DNA of 64,000 bases from Mesorhizobium sp. SARCC-RB16n (GCF_008520305.1 NZ_ML703258.1:62001-126000), one strand, 5' to 3'. Numbered from the stretch's first letter, positions 1 to 8,944 are shown. Numbers and translations: made by a program. Notes: generated by a model not told the origin, from the sequence alone.

Positions 1-361
1 ATGCCAGGCCAATTGAAGAGCCACCGTTCCTCAACGCGCGCAACTGAAGTGCGATTTTGGATGGAGCCCAAAGATCATCGGCGTCGACAAACGCCAGAAA
101 CTCTGCGTCGGTAGAAGCGGCACCCCTATTGCGAGCGTGCGCAACGCCGCCATTTGACTGCCCTACGAGGCGTATGCGCCGATCTTTCTCGGCGCAGGAG
201 GCCACGATCGCTGCGGACCCGTCCGTCGATCCATCGTCGACCACGATAATATCCAATGTCTGGTAGCTCTGCCGGCAGATACTGGTCAGGGTAGAGCGAA
301 TGGTTCGCTCGGCATTGAACATCGGTACCACGACGCCTACTGTGGCTTTGTCCGAGATCAT
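1..361 (-). CDS. Glycosyltransferase family 2, N-terminal part (runs off the window)
   Basis: Reading from 361 towards 1 the frame gives an N-terminus of the GT-A type: VGVVVPMFNAERTIRSTLTS, then IIVVDDGSTDGSA, then a NGGVAHARNRG segment and FVDADDLW, the metal-binding DXD region. These are the standard family-2 blocks in order and spacing, so a nucleotide-sugar transferase acting on a cell-surface polysaccharide, lipid or protein is likely. Only about 120 residues are visible; the acceptor-binding half is outside the window. The ATG at 359-361 is the first start after an in-frame TAG at 461-463; a weak GGAG lies 13 bases upstream. Acceptor and sugar cannot be told. Confidence 0.85.
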   Translation of the reverse strand, partial: MISDKATVGVVVPMFNAERTIRSTLTSICRQSYQTLDIIVVDDGSTDGSAAIVASCAEKDRRIRLVGQSNGGVAHARNRGAASTDAEFLAFVDADDLWAPSKIALQLRALRNGGSSIGLA

Positions 362-1063
362 CGGGACTTCGTTTTCTCCGCAAGGGTTGATAAAAGTTAT
401 GCGGGCATAGTCGTCGGTACCGCTCTCTTCAAAGATCGGGGCGAATTCGCGGCAAAACCGCTATTCCATTAGCTTCTCCTTAATAAGCCAGTCAACCAGC
501 AGGCTCTGACCGCCGGGGCCGACCTGTCGCGAAGGCCGTTCTAAAAGTCGCTTGGCGTTGTCTCGCCAGGCAGGGGCCTCAACCAGGCAACTTATGGATG
601 TGCCGGGTCACGATGACATTGAACACGCGGAACTCTATTCACGCGAGGCATCTTGGGTTCGTCCGGCGGTATAGGGGTATGGATCGGGTCGTAAGGCCAG
701 TGAGCCGCAAGCCGCTGCTTGGCGAACCTTTTGACGAAATTATCCGTAAGATACTGATAAATAACAATAATGGTGGTGGATACAGTCTGAAGCGAACCTG
801 TCTCCGGCAAATTCCCTGCTAGACGGCGAAAAACAGGGAGATTTCGTGAAAAGTAGCGAAATTGGCCAAATTCAAAATGTGATTAGTACGCTATTTCAAT
901 CGCTTAGCTATCAAATTCCTGATATATCAGGAAATTTATCACAACAAACAGGCATGCCGTTGGGATATCGACGGCGGCGCGACGACAGAAGAACTGACGC
1001 AAGTTCGGGAGGGATGCACATCAAACGTTTGCTCGTCCACCCGCTACAGAGGCGCGTAACGCC
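362..1063. other. Intergenic stretch with an ORF tail and a palindrome
   Basis: No convincing complete gene. On the minus strand an open frame of about 49 codons without a start (607-461) ends VGPGGQSLLVDWLIKEKLME and looks like the C-terminal tail of a lost gene, in the same frame as the glycosyltransferase but closed by TAG at 461-463. The composition around 760-960 is clearly more AT-rich than the neighbours. A perfect 18-base palindrome at 916-933 is listed separately. No tRNA or repeat array seen. Confidence 0.4.
916..933. promoter_or_regulatory. Perfect 18-base palindrome, operator candidate
   Basis: TTCCTGATATATCAGGAA is its own reverse complement, in an AT-rich patch between two genes. 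Length and symmetry suit a dimeric regulator site (LuxR-type lux boxes are of this size). No gene starts directly beside it, so the regulated unit is unknown; a short hairpin in RNA is the alternative. Confidence 0.35.
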
Positions 1064-1459
1064 CTATTTGTAGCGTCCGTGGCGCTGCAGCACCTCGATC
1101 TGGTAGCCGTCGGGGTCGGCCACGAAAAAGAACCGCGCAAGCAGCGCGCCTTCGCGGTTGAACTCGACAATTTTTCGCGGATTGAAACCTGCGGCCGCTA
1201 GGCGCTTGTATTCTGCGTAGAGATCGTCAACGCAAAGGGCCAAGTGGCCATAGCCGTCGCCAAGCGCGTAAGGCTCTCCCCTGCCCTTGTTGATCGTCAG
1301 TTCAAGCTCGAAATCGGCTTCCGCATTGCGCAGATAGACCAGTGTGAATGTGTCGAAATCCAATCGGTCCGCAACATCGAGTCCGAATGCGCCTTTGTAG
1401 AAACTGACCGACAGGTTCTCGTCCACCACCCGGATCATCGAATGAATTGCTTTCGCCAA
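1064..1459 (-). CDS. gloA: Lactoylglutathione lyase (glyoxalase I)
   Basis: A 131-residue VOC-superfamily protein. It converts the methylglyoxal-glutathione hemithioacetal to S-lactoylglutathione. The four metal-ligand positions known in E. coli GloA are present: His in AIHSMIRV, Glu in ELELT, His in GYGHLAL and Glu in YQIEVLQ. Length matches bacterial GloA. The start chosen is TTG at 1459-1457 because GGAGG lies five bases upstream and the product then begins LAKAIHSM, as in the family; a longer frame to 1519 adds a Pro/Arg-rich stretch not typical of it. It stands alone. Related VOC dioxygenases or bleomycin-type binding proteins are less likely given ELT and GYGH. Confidence 0.85.
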   Translation of the reverse strand: MAKAIHSMIRVVDENLSVSFYKGAFGLDVADRLDFDTFTLVYLRNAEADFELELTINKGRGEPYALGDGYGHLALCVDDLYAEYKRLAAAGFNPRKIVEFNREGALLARFFFVADPDGYQIEVLQRHGRYK

Positions 1460-1696
1460 AGGAACCTCCAGTCTGCCGGGTGGTCTCGGATGCCGCCGAC
1501 GATGGCCCATTGGTGGCAAAAGGGGTGGCAGCCGGTTACCACGTTAGGAAATTGGCGTGAGGCTGGTTCACGCACCAAGGTCCGATTGTAGTCACTGCAA
1601 ATTGAGCGGAAAATGCGCTTCGGGTTGGTATCATATCGGCGTATGGGCTCAGAAACCCCGCTTCGCCCAGACCAACATCAAACGGGAGGTCTTCGC

Positions 1697-2002
1697 ATGT
1701 GTAAGGTCTTTGCCGGGCAGGATCCGGAAGGGTATCGCCTAATCAATCGCTCAGTTCGAATAGGTGGCCATTCGACGAGCATCCAGCTCGAGGCCACTTT
1801 TTGGACCCTGTTGGACGAGATCGCCCATGGACAGGGGATGACGGCGCCGAAATTCCTCTCGACGCTTTACGATGAAGCGCTGGAGATCAACGGCCATATC
1901 CCGAACTTTGCCTCTATGCTGCGCACCACGTGCGCACTCTACCTGCGCAACAGGCAACCACTTGACAGCGACCGCTCGGAATTGACGAACAAGGCAGCCT
2001 GA
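1697..2002 (+). CDS. Ribbon-helix-helix domain protein
   Basis: A 101-residue protein beginning MCKVFAGQDPEGY, with RSVRIGGHSTSIQLEATFW (the beta-strand of an RHH fold), a helix pair LLDEIAHGQGMTAPKFLSTLYDE, and an end NFASMLRTTCALYLRNRQ. This is the RHH_4 type found widely in alphaproteobacteria, thought to bind DNA as a dimer; targets are unknown. The start ATG at 1697 has GGGAGGT six bases upstream, so an in-frame start at 1613 is not needed. It stands alone between glyoxalase (divergent) and the next hypothetical gene; GTAGCAG...CTGCTAC after the stop could form a weak hairpin. Confidence 0.75.
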   Translation: MCKVFAGQDPEGYRLINRSVRIGGHSTSIQLEATFWTLLDEIAHGQGMTAPKFLSTLYDEALEINGHIPNFASMLRTTCALYLRNRQPLDSDRSELTNKAA

Positions 2003-2174
2003 CACGGGCATGACTCAAAACGCCCGATCCCGTGTAGCAGCCGCCTGCTACCGACCACCCGAATTTTGGCGCTATGGGATAGGAATGGCGAACTTCGCCG
2101 AGGCGGTGTAGAGTTCACCTCAAAAGAGGAACAAGCCGTACTAACGGCGACGCCAAGCGAATCTGGGAGGATTC

Positions 2175-2648
2175 ATGGTTGAAATTATCTCCAAGCGGGA
2201 TGGCCCGCGGCGCGAGGACGTACAAGTCAAGAGACTGATTGAGCAAAACCGCTCGACCATCGTTCGCCTTGCCGACCAGATCAGCGGCGGCGGCTATTCG
2301 GCTTCCAGGAAGCCGCGCCAGCAACCGAAGGCGGAAGGCCTGATCATCCATGTTGCCGGCAGTGCCGCGCCTGTGGCCGAAGCCAAGCCGTCCATCCAGG
2401 TCACCATCAACGGCCGCGTGATCTCGAAGGATCAGAACACGGGCCGCCAACTTCATCACATCGGCGATATCCGCAACCGAGGCGGAGACCAGATCTTCGT
2501 GCTGGCCACGAAGCAGAATGGCTTCTTCTCGCCGGTCGACGAAACGGTCGCCGAAGCACTTGCTGAGTTGGACGGATCCCGCCTCGCCGCCACCTATACC
2601 GAAGAACAGCTTGCCGTCGATATCGGCGCGAAACTCGGCATCGACTGA
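2175..2648 (+). CDS. Conserved-looking hypothetical protein
   Basis: A 157-residue protein that I do not recognise. The first 50 residues are basic and polar (MVEIISKRDGPRREDVQVKR), the middle contains a beta-rich block GLIIHVAG...IQVTINGRVI, and the end is acidic and helical. No signal peptide or membrane segment. GGGAGGATTC before the ATG is a strong ribosome site and codon use is normal, so it is probably real. It lies 91 bases upstream of the sigma-54 activator on the same strand and may be co-transcribed with it; a link to the monooxygenase regulon is only inference. Confidence 0.6.
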   Translation: MVEIISKRDGPRREDVQVKRLIEQNRSTIVRLADQISGGGYSASRKPRQQPKAEGLIIHVAGSAAPVAEAKPSIQVTINGRVISKDQNTGRQLHHIGDIRNRGGDQIFVLATKQNGFFSPVDETVAEALAELDGSRLAATYTEEQLAVDIGAKLGID

Positions 2649-2739
2649 TGAGGCAGACGCCCGGGCGTGCTTGTGCGCGTCCAATCCGCGTCAGCTTACG
2701 AACCCGACAGCATACCCCAAAAGGTTCTGTGATGACTGA

Positions 2740-4827
2740 ATGAAACGCGAGATAGGCCCCAATCAGATGAAGATCGATACTCTTCCGGCGCGTGCGTCGC
2801 TGGCCGCCGGGCAAATTGTTCTGGGCAACATCGACTATGACGAGCGCGCCACTATGCGCGCCTGGGAAGATTTTCTGGCTGACGAACCCAAATGTGCCCG
2901 TGACCCAGTCCACCCAAGCCACGTCCGCTCCCTCATTCACGATTCCTGGTATCGCAGCGTCACCGGCGGCATCAACGCCCAGGGGATTGAAGCGCCGCTG
3001 AGCAGTGATCGCGATGAGATCGAATATCTGACCCGGGCCAATGCGGAACTGCTTTCGGCGGCTCGGCGGTCGTTCGCCTCCCTTGGCCAGTTGTTGCAAG
3101 GGACAGGCGCGATGCTGGTGCTTGCCGACAGTGACGGCGTGCTGATCGACGCCATCGGCGACAAGAAGACCCTGCACGACGGCATGGATATCCATCTGGG
3201 CATCGGCGGCAAATGGAACGAGGACGCCGTCGGCACCAACGGCATCGGCACGGCGCTGTGGACCGGTGAGCCGACTTTCGTCCACGCGGCAGAGCATTTC
3301 TGCGCCGGCATCAAATCCTGGACCTGCGCTGGCGCGCCGATCCGCGACCCGCTCGACGGCAAGATCATCGGGGTCGTCGACCTCTCAGGCTATTCGCCGA
3401 TCTTCCGGCCGCACAACACCGCGCTCGTCGCCGCTACCGCCCGGCAGATCGAAAAGGCATTGGCCGAACAGCAGCAGGAGCAGCGCACGCGCCTGCTCGA
3501 AGCCTTCATTTCCTCGGCTCCCAGCTACCGCCGGAAGGACGGGCTGGTGATCGTCGATCACCGTGGCCGGGCGATCTTCTGCAACAATGTGCCCAACGGC
3601 GACACGACGGATATGATGGACGGCCCGATGGAACCGGGCCGCGGTCGTTGGCTCATGAACCTGCCGGCGTCCGGCTCCGACGCCGATCTCGCCAAGGCGC
3701 TGCCGGCGCATCTGCGATCCTGCCACGTTACGCCGCTGAAGCTCGACGGCGACCTTCGCGGCGCAGCTCTGGTGTTCCCCTCCGTGCCGATCGTCTCCAG
3801 CGCGATGACAATAAGCCGAGAGGTGAACAAGCACCTGCAGACAGCCGCGGAGATGATCGTCGGTGAAAGCGAGAAGCTGCTCGCCGCCGTCGATGTGGCC
3901 TCCCGCGTGGCGCGGTCGAACGGCGTCACGTCACTGCTCATAGAGGGTGAAACCGGCGTTGGAAAAGAGCTGTTCGCGCGGCTTGTCCATGCCGGCAGCC
4001 GGCGCACCGAAAACGATCCGTTCGTCGCAATCAATTGTGGGGCGATAACCAAGGAATTGTTTGGCAGCGAATTGTTCGGCCATGTGGCCGGAGCCTTCAC
4101 CGGAGCCTCGCGTGAGGGCAAGCCGGGCGTCTTCGAAATGGCCAATGGCGGAGTGCTCAGTCTAGACGAAATCGGCGAGTTGCCGCTGGAGATTCAGCCA
4201 TTCCTATTGCGCGTCCTGGAAGAGCGTGTGGTCCACCGCATCGGCGACTCAAGGGGCCGGCCGGTGGACGTGCGACTGGTTGCCTCGACCAACCGCGACC
4301 TCAAGCAGGAAGTGGCGGCCGGACGCTTCCGTAGTGACCTCTACTACCGCATCGGCGCCGTCTCGATTCAAGTCCCGGCCTTGCGTGAGCGCGGCGACGA
4401 CGTGCTGTTGCTGATCGAGCATTTCAATCGCCGGATCGCTGCGCTGGCAGGCAATGATCCCCTGGAATTTTCAAACGACGCATTGGACGCGCTGCTCGCC
4501 TATCGATGGCCGGGCAATGTGCGCGAACTGAAGAACCTAGTGGAGCGCCTGCACATCCTGGCGCGCGGCAGCTCTATCGAGCTCCAGGACCTTCCCGAGG
4601 AGATCAATGCGGGCAATCGCAACGACATCGCCATGCACAGCGATCATCCCGCAGCCATGCTCGAAGCACCAGTGTACACTTTCGAGGATGCGGAACGCCA
4701 GGCGATCAAGAACGCGCTGGCGGCAGAGAGCGGCAATCTCAGCAAGGTCGCCGTCAGGCTCGGTATCTCGCGACCGACGCTCTATCGCAAGCTCGGCCAA
4801 TACGGCATTCGGCGGGGCTTTCTCTAG
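2740..4827 (+). CDS. prmR: Sigma-54-dependent activator of the AcoR family, probable regulator of the propane monooxygenase operon
   Basis: A 695-residue bacterial enhancer-binding protein. A GAF-type sensor region spans about residues 98-242, a PAS-like segment follows (KDGLVIVDHRGRAIFCNN near 267), then the AAA+ domain from about 370 to 595 with Walker A GETGVGKE (403-410), the sigma-54 contact loop GAFTGA (451-456) and Walker B GGVLSLDE (470-477), and a Fis-type helix-turn-helix at the end (NLSKVAVRLGISRPTLYRKL). The order is that of AcoR/MimR regulators found with propane and aromatic monooxygenases. It converges on the operon's last gene. A consensus sigma-54 promoter in front of prmA is the evident target. 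Effector unknown, presumably propane, propanol, acetone or phenol. An alternative start is ATG 2767. Confidence 0.9.
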   Translation: MKREIGPNQMKIDTLPARASLAAGQIVLGNIDYDERATMRAWEDFLADEPKCARDPVHPSHVRSLIHDSWYRSVTGGINAQGIEAPLSSDRDEIEYLTRANAELLSAARRSFASLGQLLQGTGAMLVLADSDGVLIDAIGDKKTLHDGMDIHLGIGGKWNEDAVGTNGIGTALWTGEPTFVHAAEHFCAGIKSWTCAGAPIRDPLDGKIIGVVDLSGYSPIFRPHNTALVAATARQIEKALAEQQQEQRTRLLEAFISSAPSYRRKDGLVIVDHRGRAIFCNNVPNGDTTDMMDGPMEPGRGRWLMNLPASGSDADLAKALPAHLRSCHVTPLKLDGDLRGAALVFPSVPIVSSAMTISREVNKHLQTAAEMIVGESEKLLAAVDVASRVARSNGVTSLLIEGETGVGKELFARLVHAGSRRTENDPFVAINCGAITKELFGSELFGHVAGAFTGASREGKPGVFEMANGGVLSLDEIGELPLEIQPFLLRVLEERVVHRIGDSRGRPVDVRLVASTNRDLKQEVAAGRFRSDLYYRIGAVSIQVPALRERGDDVLLLIEHFNRRIAALAGNDPLEFSNDALDALLAYRWPGNVRELKNLVERLHILARGSSIELQDLPEEINAGNRNDIAMHSDHPAAMLEAPVYTFEDAERQAIKNALAAESGNLSKVAVRLGISRPTLYRKLGQYGIRRGFL

Positions 4828-5278
4828 ATCAGGCCTGCCACCGGCAAAAAACCCGCGGCATTCGCGCCACGGGCTGGGGAATGTTCGGCGACTGAGTTGC
4901 CCGCAAGCAGCGGTCGCCAAGCATAGGCCGACCAGCCATTCTGGGTGAAGCCGTTGGCCGCCACGTCGTAGCCGCCGCCTTTGCCTTGATTAGGTAGAGC
5001 ACCGCCGATGCAACGATCACCCCCGCGCATTGCGCAACCACATAGCCGATGAAATCATTGGATTTCAGTCTGCCGGCGACGAAGAGCCGAGGCTTACCGC
5101 CGGACTGAGATGGGCGCCTGAAATTGGTCCGATCGAATAGGCCATCGCCACCACCGAAAGGCCGAATGCCATGGCCACGCCGAGTTGACCGACCTCGGAG
5201 CGCATGAACAGAACCGTCGCGCAGCCGAAGAAGACCAACCCGAAGGTTCCGATGAATTCACAGACGTATTTTGTTCAT
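4824..5278 (-). pseudogene. aqpZ: Decayed aquaporin Z gene
   Basis: Read in three frames on the minus strand this is an aquaporin: KYVCEFIGTFGLVFFGCA, then GLSVVAMAYSIGPISGAHLS with PAVSLG (first NPA box changed to SPA), then NDFIGYVVAQCAGVIVASAV and GGGYDVAANGFTQNGW. Three single-base indels break it: an extra A in the AAAA run directly after ATG-AAC (near 5270), a lost base after SLG (near 5080) and another before GGGYDV (near 4995). Homology stops near 4925, so the second half including the second NPA box is missing. GGGAGAG before the ATG shows it was once a proper gene. It cannot make a channel as written. Confidence 0.8.
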
Positions 5279-5350
5279 ATTTTTCTCTCCCTCTGGATGA
5301 TGGTGTGAACCGGACACCGCACATGCTCGCGCGAAGTCCGGTTCAATGTT

Positions 5351-6394
5351 TCAAGGCACGATGACGCCGCGGCCGGTGAATCGCCGGTTCTTGAAATCGT
5401 CGAGCGCGGTGTTGATGCTGGCGAGGTTGTATTCGGTGTAGTGCATCTTCACCTTGCCGTCGGCGTTGAGTTCCATCAGTTCGACAAGCTCGGTGAAATT
5501 GCCGACCAAGCTGCCGCCGATGTTGATCTCCTCGATGACGAGATGCGCGGTCGGCACGTTGATATTGCCGCCATAGCCGACGACGAACAGTTGCCCGCCC
5601 TTGCGCACCATCTTCCAGCAGATGTTCTCGACGCCGAGCTCGCCGACGAAGTCGATGACCACATGGGCCCCGCCGCCGGTGATCTGGCTGACCTCCTCGA
5701 CGACATTTGGTCCGCCATCGAGGACGAAGTCGGCGCCCAGATCCTTGGCCAGCACGCGCGCCGCCGGCTCTCGGTCGACGGCAATGATGCGGCAGCCTGA
5801 AATCGCATGCAGAGATTGCAGCGCAATGTGCCCGAGCCCACCGATGCCGAGCAGGACGCAATAGCTGCCCGGCCGCAAAAGCTTCGCCGCTCGTTTGGCT
5901 GCCCGATAGGCGGTGATGCCGGCGTCGGCCAACGGCGCCACTTCGATCGGCGTGACATTGGCGTTCAGCTTGATCAGCGAGCGCTCGCTGGTGATGAAGT
6001 ACTCGGCGAAACCGCCGTTCATGCCAAGGCCGGGGAACTGGCCATTGTCGCAGTACATGTCCTCGCCGTGTCGGCAGTTGAGGCAGATGCCGCACGAGCG
6101 GAAGGGATGGCAGATCACGGCGTCACCACGCTTGACCGACCTGACGCCGCTGCCGACCTCCTCGACCCAACCGGCATTCTCGTGGCCCATGATGTAAGGC
6201 AAGAGGGTGCCTTCGGGATCCATGGTTGGTTTCCACACACCCTCGATGATGTGCAGGTCGGTGCGGCAGAGGCCGGCGGCACCGACCCGCACGATAACCT
6301 CATCGGGGGAAGTGATCGTCGGCGCCTTGACCTCCTCGATCTTGAGCTGGACGTTCATCTTCGGGTCGTATTCGTAGAGTCTGGCAGCTTTCAT
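5351..6394 (-). CDS. Zinc-dependent NAD(P) alcohol dehydrogenase of the propane monooxygenase operon
   Basis: A 347-residue medium-chain dehydrogenase. Catalytic zinc region GLCRTDLHIIEG and GHENAGWVEEVG, structural-zinc cysteines in CGICLNCRHGEDMYC, and the nucleotide fold GIGGLGHIALQS are all present, and length is normal. As last gene of the prm operon it most likely oxidises the alcohol made by the monooxygenase (propanol to aldehyde or 2-propanol to acetone); substrate preference cannot be read from sequence. Good ribosome site AAAGGA before ATG 6394. It ends 70 bases from the aquaporin remnant, which separates it from the convergent activator. Confidence 0.9.
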   Translation of the reverse strand: MKAARLYEYDPKMNVQLKIEEVKAPTITSPDEVIVRVGAAGLCRTDLHIIEGVWKPTMDPEGTLLPYIMGHENAGWVEEVGSGVRSVKRGDAVICHPFRSCGICLNCRHGEDMYCDNGQFPGLGMNGGFAEYFITSERSLIKLNANVTPIEVAPLADAGITAYRAAKRAAKLLRPGSYCVLLGIGGLGHIALQSLHAISGCRIIAVDREPAARVLAKDLGADFVLDGGPNVVEEVSQITGGGAHVVIDFVGELGVENICWKMVRKGGQLFVVGYGGNINVPTAHLVIEEINIGGSLVGNFTELVELMELNADGKVKMHYTEYNLASINTALDDFKNRRFTGRGVIVP

Positions 6395-6432
6395 CGTCGT
6401 ATCCTTTCGACGTCGAGAATGTTCGGATTGCT

Positions 6433-8064
6433 TCAGGCGCGGCCGAGCTTTTCAGAGCCGCCGCCGCGAGCTGGGCCGGCTGTCGGGTCCTCGTCCTCGG
6501 CGAGATGGCCGATCAGCGTTTCGGTGGTCAGGATCAGCGTCGCCACCGAAGCTGCGTTGGCGAGTGCTGTGTAGGTGACGCGCACCGGATCGATGATCCC
6601 CGCCTCGAACATGTTCTGGTAGCTGCCGGCAGACGCGTTGTAGCCGTAGCCGCCGTTGATGCGCGTGACTTCCGCCACGACCGCTTCGGGATCGGCACCG
6701 GCATTGACGGCTATGCGCCAGAGCGGCCGCGACAGCACCGACCGCACCAGGCGCACGCCTTCGGCGACGTCGCCGCCGACATCGGCCGCCACCTTGTCGA
6801 GCAGCGGTGCGATCTGGGCAAGCGCCGAGCCGCCGCCGGCGACCACGCCCTCCTCGGACGCGGCGCGCACCGCATTGAGCGAATCCTCGATGAGCTGAAT
6901 GGTTCGCTTCTGCTCGACCGGCGTGACACCGCCGGCATAAAGGATCGCGGTGCCGCCAGAGAGCTTGGCCAGACGTTCGCGCAGCTTGTCCTGGTCGATG
7001 TTCGGCGGCGAGGCTTCATACTGCCGCTGCACCTGGGCGCGGCGCGATGCGATTGCGGCATGGTCGCCGCCGCCCCGAATAATCGAGGTGTAGGACGAAC
7101 TGGTCTTCACCCGATCAGCCGTTCCGAGATCGTCGGCGGTGATGTCCTCCAACCGACCGCCGAGGTCGCGAGCGATCACCTTGCCCCCGGTGATGATGGC
7201 CAGGTCCTCCATCATCGCCTTGCGCCAATGGCCGTATTCCGGCGGATGGACAACGAGGTATTTTCCAGGCCCCTGCTTGCCGAGCAGTGTCACCACCACT
7301 TCCGGCGACATTTCCTCGGACACGATCAGCAGCGGTCGACCGTCCTCGTCGGCAATGCGGCGCGCCGCATCGAGCGCCTCGGGTTCCTTGATCTTGAGAT
7401 CGGTCATCAGGATGTAGGGGCGCTCGAGAACAGCCTCCATCTTCTCCGGGTCGGTCACCATGTGGTGAGAGAGATAGCCGCGTTCGAAGGACATGCCCTC
7501 GACAACGTCTAGCGTGGTCTCGGTGGTGACGCTGAAGTCGGTGGTGATGACGCCTTCGGCTCCGACGCGCTGATGGGCTTCCGCCACCAGTGCGCCAAGC
7601 TTGGTGTTGGTCGCCGCGATGTTAGCGACCGAAGCCAGGATGCCGTTGCCCTTTGCCGGCTTGGCCGAAGCCTTGAGGGCGGCCACCACCGCGGCCACCG
7701 CAAGATCGATGCCCTTGCACAGATCGACCGATTTGGCGCCTCGCTCATTCGCCTCGATGCCACCCTGGATGAGCGCGTTGGCGAGCACGATGGCAGTCGT
7801 GGTCCCGTCGCCGGCGACCTCGTTGGTCTGCATCGACACTTCGCGGACGACCTGCGCACCCATGTTTTCGAAACGATCGTGCAGCTCGATCTCGGAGGCA
7901 ATGCTGACGCCGTCGCGGGTCACCATCGGCGTGCCGATCGGCCGGTCGATCATGGCGTTCATGCCTTTGGGGCCGAGCGTCGGCTCGACGGCGGCTGCAA
8001 GCCGAAAGACGCCACGGGCGAGAGCCCGGCGGGCCTCGGAATTGTGAAGCATTATCTTGGGCAT
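6433..8064 (-). CDS. groEL: Operon-encoded GroEL-type chaperonin
   Basis: A 543-residue group I chaperonin subunit. It has the ATP-binding motif AGDGTTTAIVLANAL, TLGPKGMNAMIDRP and EEGVVAGGGSAL, so it should hydrolyse ATP. It is a divergent paralogue: the end reads AGPARGGGSEKLGRA and lacks the GGM repeats of housekeeping GroEL, and no groES stands beside it. Dedicated GroEL paralogues (MimG) in propane monooxygenase clusters are known to be required for folding the hydroxylase large subunit, which fits its place here between the DUF59 protein and the dehydrogenase. AAGGAGGAAT precedes ATG 8064. Confidence 0.93.
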   Translation of the reverse strand: MPKIMLHNSEARRALARGVFRLAAAVEPTLGPKGMNAMIDRPIGTPMVTRDGVSIASEIELHDRFENMGAQVVREVSMQTNEVAGDGTTTAIVLANALIQGGIEANERGAKSVDLCKGIDLAVAAVVAALKASAKPAKGNGILASVANIAATNTKLGALVAEAHQRVGAEGVITTDFSVTTETTLDVVEGMSFERGYLSHHMVTDPEKMEAVLERPYILMTDLKIKEPEALDAARRIADEDGRPLLIVSEEMSPEVVVTLLGKQGPGKYLVVHPPEYGHWRKAMMEDLAIITGGKVIARDLGGRLEDITADDLGTADRVKTSSSYTSIIRGGGDHAAIASRRAQVQRQYEASPPNIDQDKLRERLAKLSGGTAILYAGGVTPVEQKRTIQLIEDSLNAVRAASEEGVVAGGGSALAQIAPLLDKVAADVGGDVAEGVRLVRSVLSRPLWRIAVNAGADPEAVVAEVTRINGGYGYNASAGSYQNMFEAGIIDPVRVTYTALANAASVATLILTTETLIGHLAEDEDPTAGPARGGGSEKLGRA

Positions 8065-8141
8065 GATTCCTCCTTCCGCCTTACGGGCGGGTTGTTGGTT
8101 AGGGGCCTCGTGCGAGGGAGGCCGTTGCTGTCAGTTCTGAG

Positions 8142-8939
8142 TCAGGCGGCCGGTGCGGTCCCGGCCGGCACGCGATCCATGATGAAATCGACCAGCGTCG
8201 GTTCGCCGTCGATCACATCCAGTTCCTTGTATCGGGTCTGCTTGAGCCCCCGGCATAGCGCGCCGTTGAACTCCATGTTGATGCGCACACCGCGCAGCTC
8301 GGCGAGGTGGGCATTGAGTGCGCTCGGCGGGATTTTCTGCCCTTCCCAGGTCACGAACACAGGGGCGTCGGCCCGGCGGTCGGGAAAACGCTCGAGCAGA
8401 GCCGCCCGGTACCGCGGCTGCTGTTTGGCCGCCTCGCCCGGTTCGAACCGCGCGACGTCGTATGCCGGCAGGTCCATCCCGATGATTTCGCGATCGGTCA
8501 GACCGTGCTGCCGCAAGCCGCGCAAGACTGCCTCCTGGCGCCGCTTGAATGCCTTCATCCTGAAGGTCTCACGCAAAGCGCCAAGATCCTGATCCTCGGC
8601 AAGCACGGCAAAGATGTCGCCGAAGGTCTTGCCTTCGGCCATGCCGCGATTGACCTCTTCCGCGAACATGTGATCATGCAGCTTGACGCGATAGGCGGGC
8701 GCCCAGGAAAGCTGGTCGAGCGCCTTGCGGACGCCGTCTAGCATCAGGAACGCAAAGTTGGGTGAGCACCAATAGGTCGGCAGGCGGAAATCTATCTCCA
8801 CGCTGCCATCGCTCGTCACCTCGGCCCGCTCGACGAAGCCCATCTCGGTAATCGGTTCGTCGAGCTCGGGGTCGTTGACCTCGCCAAGGCGCCGCCAGAG
8901 TTCCTTCTCGCGGCTGCTGGAAACGCTGGCGGTTGCCAT
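8142..8939 (-). CDS. DUF59/MIP18-type iron-sulfur assembly protein
   Basis: A 265-residue protein. Its first 110 residues carry a DUF59 (PaaD/SufT-like) domain: EVNDPELDEPITEMGFVE, the IDFRLPTYWCSPNFAFLML strand with the conserved Cys, then a helix. The remaining 150 residues have no domain I recognise. DUF59 proteins help load metal clusters; here it probably assists the reductase's 2Fe-2S centre or the di-iron hydroxylase. The frame remains open to 9326 inside the amidohydrolase, but the ATG at 8939, five bases after the amidohydrolase stop, gives the family N-terminus. Such a gene is a regular partner in propane monooxygenase operons. Confidence 0.8.
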   Translation of the reverse strand: MATASVSSSREKELWRRLGEVNDPELDEPITEMGFVERAEVTSDGSVEIDFRLPTYWCSPNFAFLMLDGVRKALDQLSWAPAYRVKLHDHMFAEEVNRGMAEGKTFGDIFAVLAEDQDLGALRETFRMKAFKRRQEAVLRGLRQHGLTDREIIGMDLPAYDVARFEPGEAAKQQPRYRAALLERFPDRRADAPVFVTWEGQKIPPSALNAHLAELRGVRINMEFNGALCRGLKQTRYKELDVIDGEPTLVDFIMDRVPAGTAPAA

Positions 8940-8944
8940 GGCCC

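Noticed and set aside
461-480. A ribosome site and ATG-GAA-TAG directly in frame with the glycosyltransferase, looking like an early nonsense codon
   Set aside because: The same ATG-GAA-TAG ends an open frame coming from upstream, and the conserved glycosyltransferase fold begins only at the later ATG 361; the upstream phrase is unlike the family.
5441-6574. Long plus-strand frames opposite the dehydrogenase and GroEL genes
   Set aside because: They are antisense to well conserved enzymes and reflect high-GC third positions.
8103-8122. GGCCTC...GAGGCC hairpin between the DUF59 and groEL genes
   Set aside because: Short stem, no T run, and strong ribosome site of groEL follows; not enough to call a terminator.
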